From Acidisphaera sp. (GTDB lineage: Bacteria > Pseudomonadota > Alphaproteobacteria > Acetobacterales > Acetobacteraceae), in NCBI GenBank assembly GCA_019240635.1, contig JAFAYA010000073.1, positions 1 to 39,415 of the forward strand: 39,415 nucleotides of DNA, given 5' to 3'. The translations under genes were made by a program, and so were the position numbers. The notes under the pieces were generated by a model that worked only from the letters and a program-made list of their open reading frames with translations, was not told where the DNA came from and did not search any database. Numbering within the stretch: the stretch's first letter is position 1; each line of letters starts with the position of its first letter. Positions 24,112 to 32,380 of this stretch are shown here, one piece after another.

Positions 24112-24119
24112 GCGGCCGC

Positions 24120-24623
24120 TCATGCCTCCCCGGCGCACTCCAGCATGGCGGCCTGCATCGCCTCGCCCGGCGCCTTGCCGCCCCACAGCACGAACTGGAA
24201 CGCCGGATAGAAGCGCTCGCACTCGGTGATCGCGATGTCGACCATGTCCTCGATGCTCTCCGACGAGGCGCCGGGGGCGCCGCGCAGCAGCACGGAGTGG
24301 CGGAACACCGGCATGCCGTCGTCGCTGTCCATGCCGAAATGGCCGATCCACAGCCGCTCGTTGGCCAGCGCCAGCAGCTCGTAGAGCGCGCTGCGGCGGC
24401 GCGCCGGCACCTTCAGGTCGAAGGCGCAGGTGAAGTGCATGGCGCTGATCTCGTGCGACCAGCTGAAATAGAGGCCGTAGTCGCACCACTTGCCCGGCGC
24501 CTCGGCCGCCATCTCGGAGTCGCTGCGCCGGTCGAACGCCCACTCGTTGGCGGCGACGATCTGCTCCACGATGTCGAGGGGGTTGGCGGCGCTGTCCTGC
24601 GCCTGGGTCGGCTGGACGGACAT
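24120..24623 (-). CDS. YbjN domain-containing protein
   Basis: 167 aa. ANEWAFDRRSDSEMAAEAPGKWCDYGLYFSWSHEISAMHFTCAFDLKVPARRRSALYELLALANERLWIGHFGMDSDDGMPVFRHSVLL matches the YbjN/type III secretion chaperone-like fold found throughout Rhodospirillales. A biochemical role is not established; YbjN in enterobacteria is tied to stress and motility phenotypes. The ATG at 24623 follows GGGAGA. It lies downstream of ubiK, and its stop is only 8 nt from the MITE-like element that separates it from proC. Confidence 0.85.
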   Translation of the reverse strand: MSVQPTQAQDSAANPLDIVEQIVAANEWAFDRRSDSEMAAEAPGKWCDYGLYFSWSHEISAMHFTCAFDLKVPARRRSALYELLALANERLWIGHFGMDSDDGMPVFRHSVLLRGAPGASSESIEDMVDIAITECERFYPAFQFVLWGGKAPGEAMQAAMLECAGEA

Positions 24624-24762
24624 TCTGGGTCTCCCATGAAGAGGAAGGCCGGGACGGACGGCGAAAACCGGAATCCCAACGAGTTCGAAGCCGAAGCGCC
24701 CGGGCCACCCTACCGGCGCGCCAGTGTGCGCCGCAAGTGGTGTTACCGGCGCGCAGGGGCGC

Positions 24763-25158
24763 TTATTCGATCGGTCCAGAAGCTGTTCCGGGCGGCGAGG
24801 GAGGCACCGGCGGCGGTTCCGGCGGGCCCGGATCGGGCGCCGGCTGGACCGCCGACTGCAGCGCCGATTGGGCGGCCGGCGGCGTTTCGAGCGCGGAGAC
24901 CCGCGCTTCCAGCTCGGCGATCCGATGGCGCAGCATCGCGAGCTCGCCCTCCGCCGATTCCTGGGCGACGCGGGCATTCGCCGCCAGCTCCTGGATGGCG
25001 TCCAGCTCCTCGCGCTTGACGAGGTCGAGCCGCCGGATCGCCTCGTCGATGCGCGCGCGCACCAAGCTCTCCGCCTCGTCGCGCAACCCGGCGAGCGCGG
25101 ACATCGCTCCTCCGGCTACGCCGGCGAGGTCGTCGAAGAAGCGGGGTCGATCGGCCAT
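24763..25158 (-). CDS. UbiK/BMFP-domain ubiquinone biosynthesis accessory factor
   Basis: 131 aa. The first 95 residues are the BMFP domain: FFDDLAGVAGGAMSALAGLRDEAESLVRARIDEAIRRLDLVKREELDAIQ, followed by a trimeric coiled coil (ELAMLRHRIAELEARVSALE). UbiK-type proteins assist ubiquinone synthesis and bind lipids in characterised bacteria. The last 35 residues are a proline-rich tail (PAPDPGPPEPPPVPPSPPG). The ATG at 25158 starts MADRPRFFDDL, the family N-terminus. It is first in the minus-strand run leading to ybjN and proC, divergent from hldD. Confidence 0.85.
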   Translation of the reverse strand: MADRPRFFDDLAGVAGGAMSALAGLRDEAESLVRARIDEAIRRLDLVKREELDAIQELAANARVAQESAEGELAMLRHRIAELEARVSALETPPAAQSALQSAVQPAPDPGPPEPPPVPPSPPGTASGPIE

Positions 25159-25234
25159 GGCGGGTGTCCTTGCGGGCTGAGCGCCATGTGGGCGCGGCTT
25201 CCGCCTCCGGCCAGCCCCCCCTATAAGCGCCGGC

Positions 25235-26215
25235 ATGATTCTGGTCACCGGGGGCGCCGGCTTCATCGGCTCCAACCTGCAGGCCGCGCTCGCGACGCGC
25301 GGCGAGGAGACCGTCGTGCTCGACCGCCTGGGCAGCGCCGGCAAGTGGCGCAACCTCGCCCGCCACCCGCCCTCGCGCATCGTCCATCCCGACCGCGTGG
25401 ACGACTTCCTCGCCGCTGACCCGCCGCTCGATATCGTCTTTCATCTCGGCGCGGTCAGCACCACCACCGCGCTGGACGGGGATCTCGTCTGGACCAGCAA
25501 TGTCGGCCTGTCACAGCGCTTATGGTCCTGGTGCGCGGCGCGCCGGGTGCGGCTCATCTATGCCTCCTCGGCGGCCACCTACGGCGACGGCACGGCCGGC
25601 TTCCGCGACGACGCCTCGCTCGCCTATCTGCAGGGCCTTCGCCCGCTCAACCTGTACGGCTGGAGCAAGCACGCCTTCGACCTCTGGGTGGCCCGCCGGC
25701 TGGCGGCCGGCGACCCGCACCCGCCGCAATGGGCGGGGCTGAAATTCTTCAACGTCTACGGCCCGAACGAGTACCACAAGGGGCCGATGATCTCGGTCGT
25801 GAAGGTCAAGCACGACGAGGTCGCCGCCGGTGCCCGGCCCCGCCTGTTCCGCTCCGACCAGGCCGACCTGCCGGACGGCGAGCAGAAGCGCGACTTCATC
25901 TGGGTCGGCGACGTCGTCGCCATCATGCTCTGGCTGATGGACACGCCCGCCGCGAGCGGCCTGTTCAACGTCGGCACCGGGCGCGCGCGCAGCTATCGCG
26001 ACCTCGCGCAGGCCGTCTGCCGCGCCGCCGGCGCCGCCGCGGAGGTGGAGTTCATCGACATGCCGGCCCCCTTGCGCGGCCAGTACCAGTCGTTCACCGA
26101 GGCGCGGGTCGAGGCGCTGCGCGAGGCCGGCTACGCCGACGCTTTCACCCCGCTCGAGGAGGGCGTGCGGCGCTACGTGCAGGACTACCTGGCCGGTCCC
26201 GATCCGTACCTGTGA
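25235..26215 (+). CDS. hldD: ADP-L-glycero-D-manno-heptose-6-epimerase
   Basis: 326 aa short-chain dehydrogenase-type epimerase making ADP-L-glycero-D-mannoheptose for the lipopolysaccharide inner core (also called rfaD). The NAD(P) loop TGGAGFIGS is at 5-13. YASSAATYGDG supplies the Ser/Thr of the active site and LYGWSKHAFD the Tyr-x3-Lys pair. FFNVYGPNEYHKGPMISVV and QKRDFIWVGDV are HldD-specific motifs. Other heptose genes are not in the window. Its TGA overlaps the lgt start (TGATG). Confidence 0.93.
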   Translation: MILVTGGAGFIGSNLQAALATRGEETVVLDRLGSAGKWRNLARHPPSRIVHPDRVDDFLAADPPLDIVFHLGAVSTTTALDGDLVWTSNVGLSQRLWSWCAARRVRLIYASSAATYGDGTAGFRDDASLAYLQGLRPLNLYGWSKHAFDLWVARRLAAGDPHPPQWAGLKFFNVYGPNEYHKGPMISVVKVKHDEVAAGARPRLFRSDQADLPDGEQKRDFIWVGDVVAIMLWLMDTPAASGLFNVGTGRARSYRDLAQAVCRAAGAAAEVEFIDMPAPLRGQYQSFTEARVEALREAGYADAFTPLEEGVRRYVQDYLAGPDPYL

Positions 26216-27021
26216 TGCCCGTCCTGATCTTCCCGTCCTTCGACCCCGTGCTCCTGCATGTCGGGCCGCTCGTCATACGATGGTATGCGCTCGCTTATAT
26301 CGTCAGCCTGGTCCTGGGCTGGCGGTTGATGCGCCGCCTCGCCCAGCTTTCGCCTGTCGTCGCGACCCCGCTGCAGGTGGACGACTTCCTGACCTGGGCG
26401 ACGCTCGGCGTCGTGCTCGGCGGCCGGCTCGGCTACGTGCTGTTCTACCAGCCGTTCCACTACTTTTCGGACCCCGGCGCGGTGGTGGCGGTCTGGCAGG
26501 GCGGGATGAGCTTTCACGGCGGCGCGCTCGGCGTGACCATCGCCATCCTTTGGTACACCTGGCGCCACCGCATCCCCGTGCTCGGCTTCGCCGACCGCAT
26601 CGCCGTCTGCGCGCCGATCGGCCTCGGCCTCGGCCGTATCGCCAACTTCATCAACGGCGAGCTATGGGGCCGCCCGGCGCCCGCCTGGCTGCCCTGGGCG
26701 ATGATCTTTCCCAACGGCGGGCCGATCCCGCGCCACCCCAGCCAGATCTACCAGGCGCTGCTGGAGGGGCTCGTGCTGTTCGCCGTGATGTACGCGCTGT
26801 CGCGCCGCCCGGCGCTGCGCGCCCGCTTCGGCTGGCTCACCGGCGCCTTCCTGGTCGGCTACGGCATCGCCCGTATCATCGGCGAGTTCTTCCGCGAGCC
26901 CGACGCCTTCCTTGGTTTCCTGGCGTTCGGCGCCACCATGGGCCAGCTGCTGTCGATCCCAATGCTGGTCGCCGGGGCCTGGCTGATCTGGCGCAGCCGG
27001 CCCCAGGAACTACCGGCATGA
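26215..27021 (+). CDS. lgt: Prolipoprotein diacylglyceryl transferase
   Basis: 268 aa inner-membrane enzyme transferring diacylglycerol from phosphatidylglycerol to the lipobox cysteine of prolipoproteins. Seven or so hydrophobic helices are visible. Key residues in family positions are His101 (MSFHGG), Arg141 and Asn144 (GLGRIANFINGELWGRP), and the RHPSQIYQ and EFFREPD segments. The window itself encodes at least three lipoproteins that would be substrates. The ATG at 26215 overlaps the hldD stop. The longer open frame upstream is hldD in another frame. Confidence 0.95.
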   Translation: MPVLIFPSFDPVLLHVGPLVIRWYALAYIVSLVLGWRLMRRLAQLSPVVATPLQVDDFLTWATLGVVLGGRLGYVLFYQPFHYFSDPGAVVAVWQGGMSFHGGALGVTIAILWYTWRHRIPVLGFADRIAVCAPIGLGLGRIANFINGELWGRPAPAWLPWAMIFPNGGPIPRHPSQIYQALLEGLVLFAVMYALSRRPALRARFGWLTGAFLVGYGIARIIGEFFREPDAFLGFLAFGATMGQLLSIPMLVAGAWLIWRSRPQELPA

Positions 27022-27034
27022 CGGAACTGCCGGC

Positions 27035-28009
27035 GTGACGGAGCGGCTCGACCGCTTCATGGCCCGCGCGGGAGCTGCCTACTACGCGGGCCGCGACCCC
27101 TATGCGGACTTCACCACCGCGCCGGAGATCGCCCAGGCGTTCGGCGAGGTGCTCGGCGCCTGGGCGGCGGTGGTCTGGCAGGGCATCGGCCGCCCCGACC
27201 CGGTGCTGCTCGCCGAGGCCGGACCCGGGCGCGGCACGCTGATGGCCGACGCGCTGCGCGCGGTTCGCCGGGTCGCGCCGGATTTTGCGGCGTCGCTCCG
27301 CCTGCACCTCATCGAGACCTCGCCGCGGCTGCGCGCGCTGCAGGCGGCCCGCCTGCCTGACGCCGCCTGGCACGACGACCTCGGCGACCTGCCGGACGGG
27401 CCGCTGATCCTGCTCGCCAACGAGTTCCTGGACGCGCTGCCGATCCGCCAGTTCGTCCGCCGCGGCGCCGGCTGGACCGAACGCCACGTCGATGCCGGCC
27501 GTCTCGTCGAGCGCCCCGCCGGACCCTGCTCCCGCGTCGCCCCGGAGGGAGAAGTGGTCGAGATCTGCGAGGCCGCGCTCGCCGTCGCCCGCACGCTCGG
27601 CGCGCGCCTCGCCGGGGATGGCGGGGCCGCGCTGTTCCTGGACTACGGCCCGACGGAGAGCGCCCCCGGCGAGAGCCTGCAGGCCTTGCGCGACGGCCGC
27701 CCGGCGGATCCGCTGGCCGAGCCCGGCCGCGCCGACCTGACCGCGCATGTCGATTTCGCCGCCTTCGCCGCGGCGGCGCGGCACGCTGGCGCCACGGTGC
27801 ACGGTCCGCTGCCGCAGGGCCTGTTCCTCGCGCGCCTCGGCCTGTTCCGCCGCACCGACCGGCTCGCCAGCGGCAAGCACCCCGCCCAGGCGCTCGCGCT
27901 GATCGAAGCCGCGCGCCGGCTCGCCGAACCGGACCGGATGGGCCGGCTGTTCAACGCGCTCGCCCTGACGCCACCCGGCGCGCCGGTGCCGCCGGGCTTC
28001 GAGCCATGA
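27035..28009 (+). CDS. MidA/NDUFAF7-family SAM-dependent methyltransferase
   Basis: 324 aa. DPYADFTTAPEIAQAFGEVLGAWAAVVWQ, LLAEAGPGRGTLMADALRAVRR (SAM-binding Gly-rich loop), LHLIETSPRLRALQ and LLANEFLDALPIRQFV are diagnostic for the DUF185/MidA family. The mitochondrial member NDUFAF7 methylates an arginine of complex I subunit NDUFS2; a comparable role here is inference. The usual N-terminal segment before the MARA-AYY helix is short, so the GTG at 27035 may be slightly internal or the protein simply begins late. It lies 13 nt after lgt and 10 nt before pgeF. Confidence 0.9.
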   Translation: MTERLDRFMARAGAAYYAGRDPYADFTTAPEIAQAFGEVLGAWAAVVWQGIGRPDPVLLAEAGPGRGTLMADALRAVRRVAPDFAASLRLHLIETSPRLRALQAARLPDAAWHDDLGDLPDGPLILLANEFLDALPIRQFVRRGAGWTERHVDAGRLVERPAGPCSRVAPEGEVVEICEAALAVARTLGARLAGDGGAALFLDYGPTESAPGESLQALRDGRPADPLAEPGRADLTAHVDFAAFAAAARHAGATVHGPLPQGLFLARLGLFRRTDRLASGKHPAQALALIEAARRLAEPDRMGRLFNALALTPPGAPVPPGFEP

Positions 28010-28019
28010 GGGCCGGCCA

Positions 28020-28799
28020 ATGAGCGCCGAGGCGCTTCGCGCCCCCGGCTTCGCCGCACCGCACGGCTTCTTCACCCGGCGCGGCGGCGTTTCCGCCGGG
28101 CCCTACGCGACGCTGAACTGCAGCCTTTCCGGCGGCGACGACCGCGCCGCCGTGCTGGAGAACCGCGCCCGCGCCGCCGGGGCGGTCGGCGCCGACCCCG
28201 CCCGCCTGGTCGGCCTGACCCAGGTGCACGGCGCCGAGGTGGTGCAGGTCGTCGCGCCCTGGCCGCCCGGCGCCGGCCCGCGCGCCGACGCCATGGTGAC
28301 GGATGTGCCGGGGGTCGCGCTGGGCATCGTCACCGCCGACTGCGCGCCCGTGCTGTTCCACGATCCCGCGATGGGCGCGGTCGGCGCCGCGCATGCCGGC
28401 TGGCGCGGGGCGCTCGCCGGCATCCTGGAGGCGACGCTCGCCGCGATGGCGGCCATCGGCGCCGCTCCGTCGCGCATCCGCGCCGTCATCGGCCCCTGCA
28501 TCGCCCAGGCCTCGTACGAGGTCGGCCCCGACCTGCGCGAGGCGCTGCTCGCCCGCGCGCCGGACGATGCCCGCTTCCTCGCTCCCGGCCGGCCCGGCCG
28601 CTGGCAGTTCGACCTGCGCGGCTACTGCGCCGCCCGGCTGCGCGCGGCCGGGGTGTCGGTCGGCGCGGTCGAGGCCGACACCTGCGCCGACGCCGTCCGC
28701 TTCTTTAGCCACCGGCGCCGCGTGCGCGCCGGCGGCGGCCCGATCGGCCACCAGATTTCTCTCGTCGCCTGCCCGCCAAGGGGACGCGATGCGGCCTAG
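28020..28799 (+). CDS. pgeF: Peptidoglycan editing factor PgeF (YfiH/YlmD laccase-like family)
   Basis: 259 aa. The zinc-binding triad His70 (LTQVHG), Cys108 (TADCAP) and His125 (AHAGWRG) is intact, and GPCIAQASYEVG follows. By family knowledge PgeF removes wrongly incorporated L-Ser-containing muropeptide precursors; related proteins act on purine nucleosides. Its 3' end overlaps the following lipoprotein by 11 nt. The set lgt-midA-pgeF is a tight plus-strand run and looks like one operon. Confidence 0.92.
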   Translation: MSAEALRAPGFAAPHGFFTRRGGVSAGPYATLNCSLSGGDDRAAVLENRARAAGAVGADPARLVGLTQVHGAEVVQVVAPWPPGAGPRADAMVTDVPGVALGIVTADCAPVLFHDPAMGAVGAAHAGWRGALAGILEATLAAMAAIGAAPSRIRAVIGPCIAQASYEVGPDLREALLARAPDDARFLAPGRPGRWQFDLRGYCAARLRAAGVSVGAVEADTCADAVRFFSHRRRVRAGGGPIGHQISLVACPPRGRDAA

Positions 28800-30126
28800 C
28801 CTCGCCTGGCTCGTGCTGCCCATTGCGCTGGCCGGCTGCGGCGACCTGCCGCGCCCGTTCATGGGCCGGCCCGGCGCGCAGGCCATGCGCCTGCTCCAGC
28901 CGCCGCCGCCGCGCCTCGCGGTGCCGCCGCCCCGCGAAGCCATGCTCGGCGACGGCGCGCGCGACGCCTATGCCGCGGCCGTCGCCGAGGCCCTGCTGCA
29001 GCAGGCGGTGCCGGCGGTCGCCGGGCCGAGCAAGCCCGGCGACTGGCGGCTGGTGCTCGGCGCCAAGGCGAGCGGCGACGTTGTCGTGCCGAGCTATACC
29101 GTCGAGAACCCCAAAGGCGAGAAGCAGGGCAGCATCGACGGCGCACCGGTCCCGGCCGGCCAATGGGCCGGCGGTGACCGCCTCGCGCTCGTCCAGGAGG
29201 CGCTTGGCGCGGCGCCCGGCATCGCTACCCTGCTGACCGGCATCGAGGCGGCGATCCAGCAGAGCGACCCGAACAGTCTGGTCAACCGGCCGGCCCGCGT
29301 CGTGCTGACCGGCGTCGCCGGCGCGCCCGGCGACGGCGACCAGTCGCTCGCGCTGCAGATGCGCCGCGAGCTGCCGAAGACCGGCGAGGTCGTGCAGGAC
29401 AGCCCGGGCGGTGCCGACTTCTCGCTCGCCGGCAAGGTTACGGTCGCCCCCGGCGCCGGCGGCACGCAGCGGGTGGAGATCCAGTGGATCGTCGCCGACG
29501 CGCGCGGCGACGAACGCGGCCGCATCGTGCAGATCAACGAAGTGCCCCCCGGCACGCTCGACCAGTACTGGGGCGACGTCGCGCTGGTGGTGGCGCAGCA
29601 GGCGGCCGGGGGCATCAAGGAGGTCATCCTCAACCAGACCGCCGCCCGCCAGCTGGCCGCCGACCAGCGCGCCGCGCAACCCGAGGCACCGCCTGCGCCG
29701 GCTCCGCCCGGGCCGGCCGCGCCGCCGGAGCGCCCGGTGTCGCTGACCGCGCCGGCCCCGCCGGCCGCGCTGCCCCTGGCGCCTCCCGCCGTCGCGCCTC
29801 CCGCGGTCGCGCCGCGCCAGCCCTCACCGACCCAGCCCGCGCCGGCCAAGCCCGGGACGGCCCAGCCGAGCGCGGCCAAGTCGAGCACGGCCAAGCCCTT
29901 GCAGGCCGAGCCGGTTGGGGGCGTCGCCCAGCCGCCGAAGGCGCCGGAACGGCCGAAGCTCGCGGCGGGCGCCCCGGCGCAGCCGGATGCACCACAGCCG
30001 CCGTCCGGGAAATCGTCGACCAAGCCCGACATCGTCAAAGGGCCGCCGAAACAGGCGGCAACTGCCCGAACGCCCGCCGCCGGCTGCCCCAGCGCGTCGA
30101 TGGACACACTGCGGTCACATTGCTAG
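28789..30126 (+). CDS. Large lipoprotein of unknown function
   Basis: 445 aa. Residues 1-17 are a lipoprotein signal peptide ending in the lipobox LAGC (Cys17). Residues about 45-310 form a folded part with regular alpha/beta-looking sequence (for example RVEIQWIVADARGDERGRIVQINEVPPGTLDQYWGDVALVVAQQAAGGIKEVI). Residues about 315-435 are a Pro/Ala/Lys/Gln-rich tail that could span the envelope. I do not recognise a characterised family. The ATG at 28789 lies within the end of pgeF (11-nt overlap) and follows AAGGGG, so it is probably part of the lgt-midA-pgeF operon. A hairpin lies just beyond the stop. Confidence 0.8.
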   Translation: MRPSLAWLVLPIALAGCGDLPRPFMGRPGAQAMRLLQPPPPRLAVPPPREAMLGDGARDAYAAAVAEALLQQAVPAVAGPSKPGDWRLVLGAKASGDVVVPSYTVENPKGEKQGSIDGAPVPAGQWAGGDRLALVQEALGAAPGIATLLTGIEAAIQQSDPNSLVNRPARVVLTGVAGAPGDGDQSLALQMRRELPKTGEVVQDSPGGADFSLAGKVTVAPGAGGTQRVEIQWIVADARGDERGRIVQINEVPPGTLDQYWGDVALVVAQQAAGGIKEVILNQTAARQLAADQRAAQPEAPPAPAPPGPAAPPERPVSLTAPAPPAALPLAPPAVAPPAVAPRQPSPTQPAPAKPGTAQPSAAKSSTAKPLQAEPVGGVAQPPKAPERPKLAAGAPAQPDAPQPPSGKSSTKPDIVKGPPKQAATARTPAAGCPSASMDTLRSHC

Positions 30127-30135
30127 AAGGCGCCG

Positions 30136-30156
30136 GCCGCACGTCCCCCGTGCGGC
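30136..30156 (+). terminator. Hairpin between the lipoprotein gene and prs
   Basis: GCCGCACG pairs with CGTGCGGC around a 5-nt loop (TCCCC), 10 nt after the lipoprotein stop and 25 nt before the prs ATG. It could end the lgt operon or form a leader structure for prs. No U-run. Confidence 0.45.
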
Positions 30157-30180
30157 GTTCCGTAAGAGCAGCGCGCGCCC

Positions 30181-31113
30181 ATGAAGATCGTCGCCTGCAA
30201 CAGCAACCGCCCGCTCGCCGAGGCGGTCGCCGCAAAACTCAACCTGCCGCTCACCCGCGCCTCGGTCCGCCGCTTCGCCGACATGGAGGTGTTCGTCGAA
30301 ATCCACGAGAACATCCGCGGCGAGGATGTCTTCGTGATGCAGTCGACCTCCTACCCGGCCAACGACAACCTGATGGAGCTGCTGATCACGCTCGACGCGC
30401 TGCGCCGGAGTTCCGCGCGCCGCGTGACGGCGGTCATTCCGTATTTTGGGTATGCGAGGCAGGACCGGAAGTCCGGTCCGCGCACGCCGATCAGCGCAAA
30501 ACTGGTCGCCAACCTGATCACCGAGGCCGGCGCCAACCGCGTGCTGACGATGGATCTGCATGCCGGGCAGATCCAGGGGTTTTTCGACATCCCCGTGGAC
30601 AACCTGTTCGCCGCGCCGCTGTTCGCGCGCGACATCCGCGAGCGATTCGCCGGGCGCAGCATCGTCATCGTGTCGCCCGATGTCGGCGGCGTGCTGCGCG
30701 CGCGCGGGCTCGCCGAGCGGCTGAACTGCGACCTCGCGATCATCGACAAGCGGCGCGAGCGTGCCGGGGTGTCGGAGGTGATGAACGTGATTGGCGAGGT
30801 GGCCGGGCGCGACTGCATCCTGCTCGACGACATCGTCGACTCCGGCGGCACGCTGTGCAACGCCGCCGCCGCGCTGATCGAGAAGGGCGCGCACTCGGCC
30901 AGCGTCTACACGACGCACGGCGTGCTGTCCGGCGGCGCGGTGGCGCGCATCGCCTCCGGACCGATCGCGCTGATGACGATCACCGACAGCATCCTGGCGA
31001 CCGAGGCGGTGCGGCTCGCGCACAACGTGCGCCAGCTCACCATCGCACCCTTGCTTGCCGAGGCGATGCGGCGCATCAGCGACGAAAGCTCGGTCAGCTC
31101 GCTATTCTGCTGA
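30181..31113 (+). CDS. prs: Ribose-phosphate pyrophosphokinase
   Basis: 310 aa, full length. Makes PRPP from ribose 5-phosphate and ATP for nucleotide, histidine and tryptophan synthesis. Visible motifs are [25 protein letters not shown], the catalytic flexible-loop region [55 protein letters not shown] and the PRPP loop DDIVDSGGT. All active-site segments are present. The ATG starts directly after a GC-rich leader holding a hairpin. Confidence 0.96.
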   Translation: MKIVACNSNRPLAEAVAAKLNLPLTRASVRRFADMEVFVEIHENIRGEDVFVMQSTSYPANDNLMELLITLDALRRSSARRVTAVIPYFGYARQDRKSGPRTPISAKLVANLITEAGANRVLTMDLHAGQIQGFFDIPVDNLFAAPLFARDIRERFAGRSIVIVSPDVGGVLRARGLAERLNCDLAIIDKRRERAGVSEVMNVIGEVAGRDCILLDDIVDSGGTLCNAAAALIEKGAHSASVYTTHGVLSGGAVARIASGPIALMTITDSILATEAVRLAHNVRQLTIAPLLAEAMRRISDESSVSSLFC

Positions 31114-31133
31114 CGCACGACAGGAGGACGGCC

Positions 31134-31754
31134 ATGAAGCTCTACTATACACCCGGCGCCTGCTCGATCGGCATCCACGTGATCCTCGAGGAGATCGGCA
31201 AGCCGTACGAGGCCCAGTCCCTCAATTTCAAGGAGCAGGAGCAGTACGCACCGGCGTTCAAGACGATAAACCCGAAGTCGAAAGTGCCGACCCTGGTGCG
31301 CGACGACGGCTCGGTGCTCACCGAATTTCCGGCGATCGCGTATTTCCTGGCGCGCAGCAATCCCGGTGCCGGACTCTGGCCGGAGGACCTGGACGCGCAG
31401 GCGCGGGCGCTCGAGGCGATGGACTACGCGGTCTCCACGATGCACATGCAGGGTTTTGCGCGCATCGTGCGGCCGAACAATTTTGCGCCGAACGCGGCGG
31501 ACGAGGAGAAGGTGAAGGCGCGCGGCCAGGAGGTGTTCCTGAAGGGCTTCGACCTGCTCGAAAAGGCGCTGGCCGGCCGCGAGTACGTCGCCGGCCGCTT
31601 CTCGATCGCCGACACGGCGCTGTTCTATGTGGAGTGGTGGGCTGCGAAGCGGCTCAAGCTGACGCTGCCGCCGAACTGCGCGGCGCATCTCGAGCGCATG
31701 CTGGCGCGCCCCGCCGTGCAGCGCGTGATGCAGCAGGAAGGGCTCGCTGCCTGA
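31134..31754 (+). CDS. Glutathione S-transferase (beta-class-like)
   Basis: 206 aa. The N-terminal thioredoxin-fold domain starts MKLYYTPGACSIGIHVILEE, with Cys10 at the beta-class catalytic position. The cis-proline/glutathione-binding segment is KVPTLVRDDGSVLTEFPAI, and a helical C-terminal domain follows. Conjugation or reduction of electrophiles by glutathione is the family role; the substrate is unknown. A strong AGGAGG lies 7 nt before the ATG. The stop codon overlaps the proposed CTG start of the next gene. Confidence 0.9.
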   Translation: MKLYYTPGACSIGIHVILEEIGKPYEAQSLNFKEQEQYAPAFKTINPKSKVPTLVRDDGSVLTEFPAIAYFLARSNPGAGLWPEDLDAQARALEAMDYAVSTMHMQGFARIVRPNNFAPNAADEEKVKARGQEVFLKGFDLLEKALAGREYVAGRFSIADTALFYVEWWAAKRLKLTLPPNCAAHLERMLARPAVQRVMQQEGLAA

Positions 31755-32329
31755 GCGGGCTCGCCCCGCAGGCCTTCTGGTACCTGCGGCATGGCCAGAC
31801 GGACTGGAATGCGAAGGACCTGGCGCAGGGGAACCTCGAGGTTCCGCTGAACGCGACCGGCATCGCCCAGGCGGAGGAAGCGGCGGTGCTGCTGCGCGGC
31901 CGCGGCATCGCCACGCTGATCTGCTCCCCGCTCGGCCGTGCCCGCACCACCGCGGAGATCGTGTCGCGCGCGATCGGGCTGCCGATCCTCTGCGAGGAGG
32001 CGCTGCACGAGGCTTCGTTCGGGGTGAACGAAGCCAAGCCGATCTTCGACGCCTGGTTCGCCGACTGGATCGCCGGCCGCGCGACGCCGGAGGGTGCGGA
32101 ATCCTTCGCCGCGCTGCGCGAGCGTGCGGTGCAGGCGGTGAACCGTGCTCTGACCCACCCCGCTCCGGTGCTCGTGGTGGCGCACGGCTCGCTGTTCCGC
32201 GCGCTGCGCGCGGAAATGGGGCTGGACCCCTCCGTCCGGCTCGCGAACGCGACGCCGCAGCTCTGCGAGCCGCCGCCGCGGCCGGGAACGCCCTGGACGC
32301 TCACCCCGGCGACCCAGGTCGCGGGCTGA
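31751..32329 (+). CDS. Histidine phosphatase (phosphoglycerate mutase superfamily), probable CTG start
   Basis: 192 aa from the proposed start. The catalytic motif RHG is at residues 13-15 (FWYLRHGQTDWN), the second histidine is in VLVVAHGSLFR, and CSPLGRARTTAEIV is the conserved mid segment. This superfamily removes phosphate from small molecules; the substrate is not evident. No ATG, GTG or TTG occurs in frame near the motif: the frame is open far upstream inside gst, and any internal start would delete RHG. CTG at 31751 overlaps the gst stop (CTGA) and has AGGAAGGG 8 nt upstream, so coupled initiation at CTG is the best reading. A sequencing error is the alternative. Confidence 0.8.
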   Translation: MSGLAPQAFWYLRHGQTDWNAKDLAQGNLEVPLNATGIAQAEEAAVLLRGRGIATLICSPLGRARTTAEIVSRAIGLPILCEEALHEASFGVNEAKPIFDAWFADWIAGRATPEGAESFAALRERAVQAVNRALTHPAPVLVVAHGSLFRALRAEMGLDPSVRLANATPQLCEPPPRPGTPWTLTPATQVAG

Positions 32330-32380
32330 TCCAGCCCAGCCGGGTCTATCCGGCAACCCTTCGATTGTGCCTGAGCCCGG

